From the NCBI RefSeq assembly GCF_001613345.1, contig NZ_BDCE01000039.1:59804-123803 (forward strand): a stretch of DNA of 64,000 nt, given 5' to 3'. Below, in pieces: positions 55,236 through 63,793 of this stretch. Position 1 is the stretch's first letter. Each line of letters opens with the position of its first letter. The translations under genes were made by a program, and so were the position numbers. Under the pieces are notes generated by a model. That model searched no databases. It was not told the DNA's origin and was given only the letters and a program-made list of their open reading frames with translations. This DNA is from Nocardia uniformis NBRC 13702 (GTDB taxonomy: Bacteria > Actinomycetota > Actinomycetes > Mycobacteriales > Mycobacteriaceae).

Positions 55236-55523
55236 GTGGATGTCGAGGATGCACGCCGGTTTGCGGCAGGGGTGTGGCGGCGTGGGGATTTGACGCGGTC
55301 CGAACGGATGGCCGCGGTGAAGGCCGATGCACACGCACGGGGCAAGGAGCCGTTCGACCTCGGTCGGCTCGAATCACTGTGCGACACCAGTCATGAAGGG
55401 CGGATGGATCCGACCAGCTGGCGTCAACGCCGATTCGAGCTCGTCTACTACAGCCACCCCGAGATGCTGACGATCGAAGATCTCGCCGAACACGTGATGA
55501 AGTCGCAGGGCTGGATGTGGTGA
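55236..55523 (+). CDS. Conserved hypothetical protein
   Basis: 95 aa from a GTG at 55236 with GGAG 5 nt upstream. Soluble and helical: VDVEDARRFAAGVWRRGDLT, then MDPTSWRQRRFELVYYSHPE, MLTIEDLAEHVM. No recognised domain. It runs co-directionally after the terminator and converges on the monooxygenase gene 13 bp away. Confidence 0.6.
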   Translation: MDVEDARRFAAGVWRRGDLTRSERMAAVKADAHARGKEPFDLGRLESLCDTSHEGRMDPTSWRQRRFELVYYSHPEMLTIEDLAEHVMKSQGWMW

Positions 55524-55536
55524 TCTGCCGTTCCGA

Positions 55537-56991
55537 TCAGCGGAGGCGGAAATCGCGGTCGTCGGGCGTGGCGAGCGCCGATTCCATGGTGCGGCGATTG
55601 AAGGGAAGCAGGTCGATATTGCCCCCTTCGGTGAAGTACCAGGAATTGCAGCCGGTACTCCATACCGTCGGGCCCAACGCCTCGCCGACTTCTGCTTCGA
55701 ATCGCTCGGTGGCAGACTCGGTTACCTCGACGGTATCGAATTCGCCCGCACGCCAGCGCTGAATCCAGGCGGTGATGTACTTAGCAGTGACTTCGGCGGC
55801 GTGATGGAGCGGGATGGAGCCGGTGGGTGAATTGGGGCCCAGCACGGTGAACAGGTTGGGGAAGCCGGGGATTGCGGTCATCCAGTAGGCGCGCGGGCCT
55901 TTCGCCCACGCATCGTCGATCGAAATCCCCTCGCGGCCGACCAGATTCATCGGCCGCATGTAGTTGTGCGCCTGGAATCCGGTGGCGAATACGATCATGT
56001 CGATCTCGTGGTGGCGACCGTCGACGGTACGGATACCGGTCGCGGTCACGGCATCGATACCCATGGTAACCAGTTCGGCGTTACGGGCGCGCAGGGCGCG
56101 ATAGTAACTGCCGGACAACACCTGTCGCTTGCACAGCGGCTGATAGTCGGGGGTGAGCTGTTCCCGCATATCCGGGTCACGCACCTGGGCACGCAAACTC
56201 AGCCGCGCGAATTCCTGCACCGCTCGCCGCCGCCAACTGGGCCGGGTGACGACATCGGTGAACAGCTTCGCGCCTGCCATCCCGACCTGATAGAGCGTCT
56301 GATTGACCTGCGGCAGCCGATCCAATACCGCACCGACGAGAGCGGGTTGCGGCATCCACATCGGGGCCCAGATGACCCATTGCGGACTGCGAACAAAGTG
56401 CGTGATCCGATCAGCCTTCGGCTGCAGCGCCGAAACGACCTGCACACCAGTAGATCCCGTACCGATGACGGCGATCCGACGGCCCGCGGTGGGCACCGCA
56501 TCATCCCAGCGGGCGGTATGCAGCACGTCGCCCGTGAACTCACCCAGACCAGGGATGTCCGGTGTAGCCGGATGATGCAGCACGCCCGTAGCCGCGATCA
56601 CGAAATCGGCTTCGTAAACGGCTCCATCACCGGTTTCGACCCGCCAGCCGGAGCCGGTGAATTCGGCCGCCACCACCTCGGCATTGAGCCGCAGGTGCGA
56701 ACGCAGCTCGAACCGATCCACCACATCGGCGAGATAGCCCTGGATCTCCGGTCCGGGCGCGAAGATATGCGACCAGTCCGGCTTGGGTGCGAACCCGAAC
56801 TGGTACAGCTGCGATGGCACATCACAGGTCAGCCCGGGATAGCGGTTCCAATGCCACACCCCGCCGACATCGGACCCCTTCTCCAGGATCACGAAGTCGT
56901 TCAATCCATTGCGCCGCAGGGTAATAGCGCTGGCAATACCGGAGACCCCGGCACCGATGATCACGATGCGCGGTTCACGAGGCGCGGTCAT
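55537..56991 (-). CDS. Baeyer-Villiger-type flavin monooxygenase (second)
   Basis: 484 aa from the ATG at 56991 (GGGGGA 9 nt upstream). FAD fold VIIGAGVSGIASAITL, GGVWHWNRYPGLTCDVPS, complete BVMO fingerprint FTGDVLHTARWDD, NADP fold IAVIGTGSTGVQVV, and FATGFQAHNY. Unlike the 27633 enzyme it keeps the Asp after Trp, so is the more canonical BVMO. Acts on ketones or is an FMO-type oxidase; substrate unknown. Tandem TetR-type operators lie about 90-120 bp upstream. Confidence 0.88.
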   Translation of the reverse strand: MTAPREPRIVIIGAGVSGIASAITLRRNGLNDFVILEKGSDVGGVWHWNRYPGLTCDVPSQLYQFGFAPKPDWSHIFAPGPEIQGYLADVVDRFELRSHLRLNAEVVAAEFTGSGWRVETGDGAVYEADFVIAATGVLHHPATPDIPGLGEFTGDVLHTARWDDAVPTAGRRIAVIGTGSTGVQVVSALQPKADRITHFVRSPQWVIWAPMWMPQPALVGAVLDRLPQVNQTLYQVGMAGAKLFTDVVTRPSWRRRAVQEFARLSLRAQVRDPDMREQLTPDYQPLCKRQVLSGSYYRALRARNAELVTMGIDAVTATGIRTVDGRHHEIDMIVFATGFQAHNYMRPMNLVGREGISIDDAWAKGPRAYWMTAIPGFPNLFTVLGPNSPTGSIPLHHAAEVTAKYITAWIQRWRAGEFDTVEVTESATERFEAEVGEALGPTVWSTGCNSWYFTEGGNIDLLPFNRRTMESALATPDDRDFRLR

Positions 56992-57080
56992 CGGAGCCAT
57001 TCCCCCGTCACGCCGGCGAGCGAGACGCCCGGACCCCACCCCGGCACCGAACCACACCCCACCATGCCCAACCTCCTCGT

Positions 57081-57113
57081 TGAATACTGCCAGTATTCAG
57101 ATACTGACGGTAT
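57081..57113 (-). promoter_or_regulatory. Tandem TACYGNYRGTA operators, monooxygenase 2
   Basis: TGAATACTG-C-CAGTATTCA (57081-57099, perfect 9-1-9) with core TACTGCCAGTA at 57085-57095, and TACTGACGGTA at 57102-57112. Spacing of 17 bp between cores is nearly that at 25801-25827 (16 bp). Confidence 0.7.
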
Positions 57114-57403
57114 TGCTAGGTGGCGGGCATGTCAATTCACTGCTGTCGACGTGAGCCCCCTCCCCACTGAATTGGGTAGCGAACCGATTGCGAACGCGAT
57201 CCGCGAGCATCCTGCCATCTTCCAGTCGCAGCCGGCCACAGGCAGTGTGGCGGCGACTGAGGCAGCAACGCCGCACGTCATTGTCACCAAATGCACTGGC
57301 TAGCTCGTAGTTCCACACCCTCGGCCCCGGTCCGAGGGCCACGACCACCGGGGTGAGTACCGGCGATGGTCACCGGTGTCGGCGGGTGGTGACGGGCTTC
57401 GGT
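57114..57403. other. Intergenic stretch, no gene recognised
   Basis: 290 bp between the operators and the stop of the GH76 gene. A short hairpin CCCTCGG-7-CCGAGGG lies at 57318-57338. No convincing coding sequence on either strand. Confidence 0.4.
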
Positions 57404-58618
57404 TCACAGTCCGGCGGCGGTGAGACGGTAGTCCGCTTCGAGCAGCATCCACCCGCTCAGCTGTACCGATAGATCGGGGCTCAGGTTCTCCGAGGGCGAC
57501 GCGGTGGGCAGCACGAGCTGGGCAACGAGTTGCGGAATGCCCCGCACCGTGACCGGGCGGGACCAGTCCACCCCGAACAGCGGGAGCCCGTCCACCTCGG
57601 CGCGGTTCTCCCAGGCCGCCCGGGCGGAATCGTGCACGATCCGCGCGGCGGTGGTGTCACCCAGGGCCAGCGCGGCTTCGGCGAGATACCGGGCGAGGAT
57701 GCCCATGAACAGCCCGGAGTCGTTTCCGTCGACCGCGACGATCACTCCCGCGTGCGTGAGTCCGGGGCCGGTCGACGTGACGAGTTCCGTCACGCGGCGG
57801 CGGTGGCCCGATTCGCCTGTGCGCACTGCCAATTCGGTTTCCAGCCCGATGGCGACACCCTGACAGTAGGTCAGGGCGGTGCGGTTCACCTGCCCGCCGG
57901 GTTCGTGGACCCCGTCGAGGATCAGGCCGCTGTCGGGGTCCCGCAATCGGGTGTGCAGGAAGTCGGCCAACTGCCCGGCGCGGGACAGTTCGCCCAGTCG
58001 CGCGAAGGCGATACCGGTCGGGCCGATCGCGGGGGCGTTGTAGTAGTCGTCGCCGAACCGCCAGGGCACCGCGCCGACGACCGGGTTCCAGCCGTCGATC
58101 AGGGCGTCCCGCAGGTCCCCGACGGCATCACCGAACCGGATATCGAGCAGTCGATCGGCGCGTTCGAGCGCAATCGCCAGCCAGCCCATATCGTCGTAGT
58201 ACCGGTTGGTCCAGCCGCTGAGATTGCGGGTTCGAATACCCCATGCGAGGGCGGCTACCCGGTCGATCCGTTCCGGGTCGCGGGCGCGGTGGGCGGCGTC
58301 CACCGCACAGTCGAGCAGATGTGCCTGCCACCAGTAACACCATTTCAGGAATGACAGATCCGCCGACGACGACGGCCACACGACCGTGCCCAGCCGCACT
58401 CCCGGCCGCCCCCAGAGCGAACGCACATGCCGCCGCACGATCGCCTGTTCGGCTAGGTCGGCCCGCCTCCCGCTCGCCTCGGTCCCGGCGGCGTACGGAC
58501 TCACATCCCGCGTGATCCCCCCGGTCGGAGCCGGTCGGGTCAATGCGGTGATCGCGAGCGACGATCCGGCCGCGAGCAGTACATGGCGGCGGCTGACCCC
58601 AGTGTGCTGGCGATCCAT
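57404..58618 (-). CDS. Secreted glycoside hydrolase family 76-like enzyme
   Basis: 404 aa from the ATG at 58618. Tat-like signal SRRHVLLAAGSSLAITAL (residues 9-26). (Alpha/alpha)6-barrel with the hallmark adjacent Asp pair D142-D143 in YYDDMGWLAIAL, preceded by the aromatic WCYWWQAHLLD. GH76 enzymes cut alpha-1,6-mannan, and actinobacterial lipomannan/LAM is a plausible substrate, though fungal mannan is also possible. Monocistronic. Confidence 0.78.
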   Translation of the reverse strand: MDRQHTGVSRRHVLLAAGSSLAITALTRPAPTGGITRDVSPYAAGTEASGRRADLAEQAIVRRHVRSLWGRPGVRLGTVVWPSSSADLSFLKWCYWWQAHLLDCAVDAAHRARDPERIDRVAALAWGIRTRNLSGWTNRYYDDMGWLAIALERADRLLDIRFGDAVGDLRDALIDGWNPVVGAVPWRFGDDYYNAPAIGPTGIAFARLGELSRAGQLADFLHTRLRDPDSGLILDGVHEPGGQVNRTALTYCQGVAIGLETELAVRTGESGHRRRVTELVTSTGPGLTHAGVIVAVDGNDSGLFMGILARYLAEAALALGDTTAARIVHDSARAAWENRAEVDGLPLFGVDWSRPVTVRGIPQLVAQLVLPTASPSENLSPDLSVQLSGWMLLEADYRLTAAGL

Positions 58619-58694
58619 CCGCCCGGGCTCCTCTGCCAGAATATCGATCACCGACAACCAAAACCGCTCGGTTACAGGCTATCTCGCAAAGTCC

Positions 58695-59102
58695 CTAGCC
58701 GTGCTCAGGCGGGCCGACCGAATCCTGGCGAACTTCACCAAGACTTTCGCCACTGGCGAACCGGGTAGTGAGCTCGGTCGAGATCTCGTAGTGGCGCACG
58801 AGGAACGAGCGTTCGTCGAGCTTCTTGCGCCGCAGCCAGCCGGTCACCTCGGCGTTGCACTTGCTGGCGTTGCACGACCCGCACGCGGGCACGACGTTGC
58901 CGAGGGTGTAGCGACCACCGCGCGAGATGGCCTGCACGCAGTCCTTCTGCGGCGAGGTGGTGGCGGACCCGCAGTAGGCACACCCACCCCAGGACGTCTT
59001 GAGCGCGTCCCACTGCGCGTCGGTGAGGTCGTGGGTGACGCTCGCCATCCGCTTCTTGCGCTTGCGCGCGGCGCGAACCTGTTTGCTACCGCCAGTCGGC
59101 AT
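58695..59102 (-). CDS. HNH endonuclease-like protein
   Basis: 135 aa. Basic N terminus (residues 6-20), then CAYCG (zinc knuckle), the catalytic strand CVQAISRGGRYTLGNVVPAC and CGSCNASK: HNH fold with Cys4 zinc site; the usual DHxxP is replaced by DCVQAISRGG, so the first catalytic His is not obvious. Stand-alone HNHs are often phage or selfish elements. It sits beside an IS element. Confidence 0.7.
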   Translation of the reverse strand: MPTGGSKQVRAARKRKKRMASVTHDLTDAQWDALKTSWGGCAYCGSATTSPQKDCVQAISRGGRYTLGNVVPACGSCNASKCNAEVTGWLRRKKLDERSFLVRHYEISTELTTRFASGESLGEVRQDSVGPPEHG

Positions 59103-59279
59103 GAGTCGTGAGAATACGCGTCGCGATGGTCAACAGTCCGGAGGCCGGGCACACAGTTTCCGTCACAGTCCGCACCATGGATACCTGCTCCGGCTCTGTT
59201 CGCCACTCCCCCGGGGCTCGCGTTGACGGTGGGCGGTGGGCGAATTAGGTTCGGCTGATGCCGGTCGACGAGGACATTG

Positions 59280-59460
59280 ACGCCCTCTCCGGCTTGAAGG
59301 CCGGAGATTCCTACCAGCGCCCTGACGGGCGCTCTCGGTGGGTTCCTGTTTCACAGGGACTCGCCTCCCGCTTACGCGGCAGGACTTACTGTCCCTCCAC
59401 AAGCGTTTAGACTCTCGGCGCGCCCCGCCGCGAGTATGTTCTTGGCCGCGTTCAGATCCC
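59280..59460 (-). ncRNA. Probable TnpB guide (omega) RNA / right end
   Basis: In this family the guide RNA overlaps the 3' end of tnpB and runs to the right end. Here the minus strand after the tnpB stop (59372) reads a GCGCCCG-TCA-GGGCGC hairpin, GGTAGGAATCTCCGGC, then the terminal CTCCGGC stem at 59287-59306. The guide would be the flanking bases just beyond about 59277. Boundaries are inferred. Confidence 0.5.
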
Positions 59461-60517
59461 GATCGTGAACGGTGCCGCACGCGCACGTCCATGCGCGAAC
59501 CGATAGCGGTTTCTTCCCACCCAAAGCCCCACAGAACGAACACATTTGGGTCGAGGGGAACCAGCGATCAACCTTACCGAAGGTGCGCCCGCAGCGAGCC
59601 GCTTTCTCCTGCAGCATGCGGGTGAACATGCCCCACCCGCCATCGTGAACCGACTTCGCCAACCTGGTACGCGCCAGACCTTTCACGCACAAATCTTCGA
59701 CGAACACCGCTTGGTTGTCGCGGATGGTCTGTGTCGAATGCTTGTGCGCCCAATCCCTGCGCGTATCGGCGACTTTCGCGTGAGCCTTCGCTACCTTGAC
59801 ACGAACCTTGGCCCGATTCTTCGAGCCTTTCTCCTTGCGCGACAACGCTTGCTGCGCCATGCGGAGCTTGCGTTCCGCGCGCCGCAGAAACCGAGGGTTC
59901 TCGATTGTCTTCCCATTCGACAACACCGCGAACGTCGTCAAGCCCAGGTCGATACCGACCTCGGAATCCGACACCGGCAACAGCTGGTCGTGGACCTGAA
60001 CCACGAACGACGCGAAATACCGGCCCGCCGCGTCCTTGATGATCGTCACACTCGACGGGTCGGAGGGAAGCTCTCGTGACCAGCGAACCGCAACGTCGCC
60101 GATCTTCGGCAACCACAACTTCCGGCCGGAAGTCACGGCGAATCGCGCGTTCTTCGTGAACCGGATCGACTGCCGATTGTCCTTGCGGGAACGGAAACGT
60201 GGCGGCGCGACCTTGGCGCCCTTCCGTTTGCCGGTCACGGACCCGAAGAAGTTGCGGTACGCGGCATTGAGGTCAGCCAACGCCTGCTGAAGCACCACCG
60301 ACGACACCTCCCCGAGCCACACCCGCTCCGGAGCCCGCTTGGCCTTGGTCAGTCGCTTGGACAGTTCACTGTCGCTGATCTTGCACCCGGCCCTGAACGC
60401 TTCCTGCCGTGCCGCCAGTGCGTCGTTGAACACCACCCGTGCGCACCCGAACGCCTTCGCCAACGACCGCTGTTGTCCCACGGTGGGGTACAAGCGGAAG
60501 TTGTATCGCAGCTGCAC
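59372..60517 (-). CDS. tnpB: TnpB RNA-guided endonuclease
   Basis: 381 aa. N-terminal OrfB helix-turn-helix/WED region (LRYNFRLYPTVGQQRSLAKA). Split RuvC site: Asp190 in GIDLGLTTFA, Glu274 in VFVEDLCVKG, Asp354 in HDRDLNAAKNI; zinc ribbon Cys326, Cys329, Cys345, Cys347. Catalytic residues are all present and length is normal, so it should be active. It cuts donor joints left after transposon excision, helping the element to be retained. Confidence 0.93.
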   Translation of the reverse strand: MQLRYNFRLYPTVGQQRSLAKAFGCARVVFNDALAARQEAFRAGCKISDSELSKRLTKAKRAPERVWLGEVSSVVLQQALADLNAAYRNFFGSVTGKRKGAKVAPPRFRSRKDNRQSIRFTKNARFAVTSGRKLWLPKIGDVAVRWSRELPSDPSSVTIIKDAAGRYFASFVVQVHDQLLPVSDSEVGIDLGLTTFAVLSNGKTIENPRFLRRAERKLRMAQQALSRKEKGSKNRAKVRVKVAKAHAKVADTRRDWAHKHSTQTIRDNQAVFVEDLCVKGLARTRLAKSVHDGGWGMFTRMLQEKAARCGRTFGKVDRWFPSTQMCSFCGALGGKKPLSVRAWTCACGTVHDRDLNAAKNILAAGRAESLNACGGTVSPAA

Positions 60518-60539
60518 AGCCCGATACTAACATTGGTTT

Positions 60540-60956
60540 ATGACAGAATATGGCGATATCCGCACCGGTAGACACTGCGTTTTCATGCTCCATGCACATT
60601 TGGTTTTCGTCACTAAATACCGGCATCGTGTATTCACCGACCGGCACCTGACACGCATGGAACAGATCATGCGAGACGTGTGCGCGGACTTCGAAGTCGA
60701 GCTGGTCGAGTTCAATGGCGAAACCAACCACGTCCACCTCCTGGTGAACTTCCCACCCAAAGTCTCCCTCTCAAAGCTGGTGAACTCGCTCAAAGGTGTT
60801 TCGTCGCGGCGGATGCGCCAAGAGTTCCCCGAACTCGTGCACCACTACTGGCGCGCACAACGACTCTGGTCCGGCTCCTACTTCGCCGGATCGGTGGGCG
60901 GTGCACCGATCTCGGTGCTGCGCCAGTACATCGAGCAGCAGGAACGTCCTATTTAG
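60540..60956 (+). CDS. tnpA: TnpA Y1 HUH transposase
   Basis: 138 aa. HUH motif H64-V-H66 in NHVHLLVN, catalytic Tyr130 in LRQYIEQQ. Normal length. Excises and reinserts single-stranded circles of the element. Divergent from tnpB. Confidence 0.94.
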   Translation: MTEYGDIRTGRHCVFMLHAHLVFVTKYRHRVFTDRHLTRMEQIMRDVCADFEVELVEFNGETNHVHLLVNFPPKVSLSKLVNSLKGVSSRRMRQEFPELVHHYWRAQRLWSGSYFAGSVGGAPISVLRQYIEQQERPI

Positions 60957-61084
60957 GGCACGCTCGGGCCGTGGCGGCCCTCCTGTGTCCGCCTTCACCC
61001 CCGCCCTGAAGGACGGAGTACTAGCGGACATCCGGTAGCGGATACCGCTGGAGTGATGCACCCTCTGACCAGCTGCGGCGCGAG

Positions 61085-61663
61085 GTGGCCGAGTCGTTGG
61101 GCGCATTCTTGCGGCGGGCCGTTGATCCTGATGGCCGCAAGTCTGCCGCAGTGTTGATCGCGATAGCCGATCGTGATGGGGAACAGGGCATTTGGCTGAC
61201 CGAGCGGTCGTCCGGACTGCGGGCGCATGCCAGGCAATTGGCGTTGCCGGGCGGCAAGCTGGATCCGGGAGAAGATGCGGAAGCAGCGGCGTTGCGGGAA
61301 CTGCACGAGGAACTGGAGATCGCTGCGCCCCGCTCCACGGTGCTCGGGTTGCTCGACGACTACCCGACCCGCTCCGGCTATGTGATGACCCCGGTGGTGG
61401 CCTGGGTCGGTCACTCGCCGATCCCCACCCCCAATCCCGCTGAAGTGGCTGCGGTGCACTGGATTCCGCTCTCGGCTCTCGACGTGGACCCGCGCTTCGT
61501 ACCCGTCCCCGGTTCCGACCGGCCCGCCATCCAGCTCCCCCTGCTGGGCGGCCACCTACACGCCCCGACCGCCGCGATCCTCTATCAATTCCGCGAGGTG
61601 GCCCTACGCCACCGCCCCACCCGCGTCGACCACATGGACCAGCCCCCCTTCGCTTGGGAATGA
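61085..61663 (+). CDS. NUDIX hydrolase (CoA-pyrophosphatase-like), possibly 5'-truncated
   Basis: 192 aa from a GTG. GIWLTERSSGLRAHARQLAL just before the NUDIX box GGKLDPGEDAEAAALRELHE (GX5EX7REUXEE; the usual Gly after it is Glu). The HARQ segment matches the CoA-diphosphatase signature. Upstream, the frame is open back to a TAG at 61022-61024, and the IS ends right there. A start ATGCCGGTCGACGAGG at 59259, beyond the IS, could be the original 5' end. Hence the gene may have lost its first codons and now initiates internally. Confidence 0.75.
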   Translation: MAESLGAFLRRAVDPDGRKSAAVLIAIADRDGEQGIWLTERSSGLRAHARQLALPGGKLDPGEDAEAAALRELHEELEIAAPRSTVLGLLDDYPTRSGYVMTPVVAWVGHSPIPTPNPAEVAAVHWIPLSALDVDPRFVPVPGSDRPAIQLPLLGGHLHAPTAAILYQFREVALRHRPTRVDHMDQPPFAWE

Positions 61664-61880
61664 GCTGTAGCCAGGTCCTATCTTGGCCGATGAGGCAGTG
61701 CGATGGGCAGAAGGCTCGCCACACTGATGCCCGACGAGTCCTGCGCAGACGCATCGCCGACCTGGAGCAGTGACATTGGTGCATTCGGGCCCGCCAGCGC
61801 CGATTCGGTGCTGAATAGGTTTGCGCTCCGCAAGGCTCATCCACGCGGCACGATCAGGTGTCGTGTGTGACGATCACCCA

Positions 61881-63137
61881 GTGACACAGCAGCTTTCAGG
61901 AGAGGTGACCCGGGGCCTTCCCGCGCTGATGCGGCCTGGTCAACGGGTTGACGTGGAACTCGGCGTCAGAAACCCCAGCCCCTATAACTCGGCCACCGAT
62001 CTTGTGCTCGACGAGTCTTATCCCGCGGGCTTCCAGGTGCTGGTGGACAGTTTGACCGGGACCGAACTCCCGCCCCATTCCAGCGGGGTGATCGTGGGTA
62101 CCTTTGCCCCGAGGTCGTCCGGCGTCTTTCGGATCGACCTCACCGTGCGGTACATCAATCGAACGACCGGTGAGCCCGGGCAGCCCGTGGCGCTGTCTTG
62201 CGCCACTCACGTGTCCGCGATCGATGATTTCGTCGTTGTGGCGGTAGGCGACAAGGGTTTGCTGCGCATCAGTCTCAACGGTGGCCAGCAGTGGAGCAGT
62301 CACGATCTGGCGGCGACGGAGAACCTCCGGGCGGTGGCCTGGAACCAACTCGCGAGTAGACCGCGGTTCGTCGCAGTCGGTGCGTCCAACGGTCAGGCGA
62401 TCGCCTACTACAGCACCGATCCGGCCACGGGATTCACCTCGGCGGCGATCGCCGCGCCCGCGGCCGCCAATGCGGTGGTGTGGAGCGTCGACTGGAGCGA
62501 GTTCGTTGTGGTCGGCGACGGCGGTCTGATTGCGAAAAGCCGTGACGGACAGGCCTGGGACGTGATTTCCAGTGGCACCGAAGCCGATCTGTTCGGCATC
62601 GTCTGGGCCGGGAACGCCTACATCGCGGTCGGCGCCGAAGGCACCGTACTGACCAGCGGTGACGGGTGGGAGTGGGAGTCGTCGAACACCGAAATCCCGG
62701 CTCGGCTCACCGGAATCGCCTGGAGCCCCGGTATCGGATTCGTCGCCTCCACCGATCAACCGCGGACCGTCGCGTTCAGCAAAGACGCGGTCGACTGGAT
62801 GGCCATCACCCACTCCGGACTTCCCGCATCGTCTCGATCGGTCGCGGTGAGCGCTACCGCCGCCACTCCGGTCTTCGTCGTGGTCGGCACGAACGGCGGA
62901 TTCGCGTCCAGCACCGACCCGCTCCGGGAGTGGACTGCCAGGCCGGTTCCGAGGGTCGCGAGCATTACGGTGTGCGACGTGGTTCCGTCCGCTGTGCTGG
63001 GCGGGTTCCTCGCGGCCTCCGACGGTTGCTGGACCCTGCGCGGCGATGCCCACGGATCCGATTGGCACGCACAGCGAATCGCGCGCGAGTTCCGGGACTA
63101 CCGGACCGTCAACGGAATCTGTGACGGTGTCGCATAG
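61881..63137 (+). CDS. Beta-propeller (BNR/Kelch-like) protein
   Basis: 418 aa from a GTG at 61881; start uncertain because no strong ribosome site is seen. Residues 1-115 are an Ig/CARDB-like domain (LGVRNPSPYNSATDLVLDES, then GVFRIDLTVRYINRTTGEPG). The rest is a propeller of repeats with the pattern VVVAVGDKGLLRISLNGGQQW, VVVGDGGLIAKSRDGQAW, IAVGAEGTVLTSGDGWEW, as in photosystem-assembly/sialidase-like blades. No signal peptide. Function unknown. Confidence 0.65.
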   Translation: MTQQLSGEVTRGLPALMRPGQRVDVELGVRNPSPYNSATDLVLDESYPAGFQVLVDSLTGTELPPHSSGVIVGTFAPRSSGVFRIDLTVRYINRTTGEPGQPVALSCATHVSAIDDFVVVAVGDKGLLRISLNGGQQWSSHDLAATENLRAVAWNQLASRPRFVAVGASNGQAIAYYSTDPATGFTSAAIAAPAAANAVVWSVDWSEFVVVGDGGLIAKSRDGQAWDVISSGTEADLFGIVWAGNAYIAVGAEGTVLTSGDGWEWESSNTEIPARLTGIAWSPGIGFVASTDQPRTVAFSKDAVDWMAITHSGLPASSRSVAVSATAATPVFVVVGTNGGFASSTDPLREWTARPVPRVASITVCDVVPSAVLGGFLAASDGCWTLRGDAHGSDWHAQRIAREFRDYRTVNGICDGVA

Positions 63138-63436
63138 TCCCCCGTTCCAACCGCTGGCCCACCTCACATTTGTCCCTGCCGTTGACATTTCAGCCACTCC
63201 CTGGACGGTATCCGGCGGGAGGCATGCCAAAAGAGAGCCACACCAATGACAACGGTGGGCAGTCGCTGACCGAGTCTCTCACCCGGCACCTGGACCGAAT
63301 CCAGGCCTGTATCCAACCCTGCATCAAGTCTCTAAAGCAGCCGCATACGCCGCCGATCAGATCGACCACACGGCGCCAGCCATCGAGCTAGATCTGGTGC
63401 GGCTCAGAACATCCGCTACTGCCGATGAGCGCGCTG
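63138..63436. other. Intergenic stretch, no gene recognised
   Basis: About 300 bp between two convergent genes. Short open frames exist on the plus strand but lack ribosome sites and similarity to anything I know. Lower GC in parts than the neighbours. Confidence 0.4.
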
Positions 63437-63793
63437 TCATAGGGCTGGCGCGACTACCTCGACGACATCGGCCAGGCCGACGAGTCTGGGACCTTCGAGC
63501 ATGGACAGCCGACTTCCCGGCCCAATCATTGGCCAGAGATCGGGGCGCAGAGGGTGGAGTCGAACCATCGCCTCCTCGCCGAGTGCCAGTGTCCTGGCCA
63601 TTTCCAGTGTCAAAGGGGCGTCGTGACTGTCTGGATGGATGCCTGACGGGAACGCCCAGTGTGCTCGATAGCCAGAGTGAACCGGGGTATGACGACCACC
63701 TTGTTCCGTGGTCAGGAGCCGCAATCGTGCACGGATGTATCCGCGGTCGAGTTCAGTTGCGGTCCAGTGCGCGTGCCCGTCGTCATGATCCAT
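63437..63793 (-). CDS. EF-Tu domain-III-like protein
   Basis: 118 aa from the ATG at 63793 (an in-frame ATG at 63856 is possible). IRARLRLLTTEQGGRHTPVH then SGYRAHWAFP, LALGEEAMVRLHP and MLEGPRLVGLADVVEVV follow the order of EF-Tu domain III (EEGGRHTPF, NYRPQF, pGDN, FaIREGGRTVGAG), but without domains I and II or the GTPase. Small proteins of this fold occur scattered in actinobacteria; function unknown. Confidence 0.6.
   Translation of the reverse strand: MDHDDGHAHWTATELDRGYIRARLRLLTTEQGGRHTPVHSGYRAHWAFPSGIHPDSHDAPLTLEMARTLALGEEAMVRLHPLRPDLWPMIGPGSRLSMLEGPRLVGLADVVEVVAPAL

Larger units (their letters stand above)
59277..61020. mobile_element. IS200/IS605-family insertion sequence, complete
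   Basis: Contains divergent tnpA (+) and tnpB (-) 22 bp apart, as in IS605/IS608. Imperfect and perfect subterminal hairpins mark the ends: CTCCGGC-6-GCCGGAG at 59287-59306 near tnpB's end, and CCGCCC-TGAA-GGACGG at 61001-61016 near tnpA's end. Both genes look intact. Exact ends were not fixed because this family makes no target duplication. Confidence 0.85.

Noticed and set aside
55966..57303. 445-codon open frame on the plus strand
   Set aside because: Antisense to the second monooxygenase; overlaps the operator pair and has no recognisable domain.
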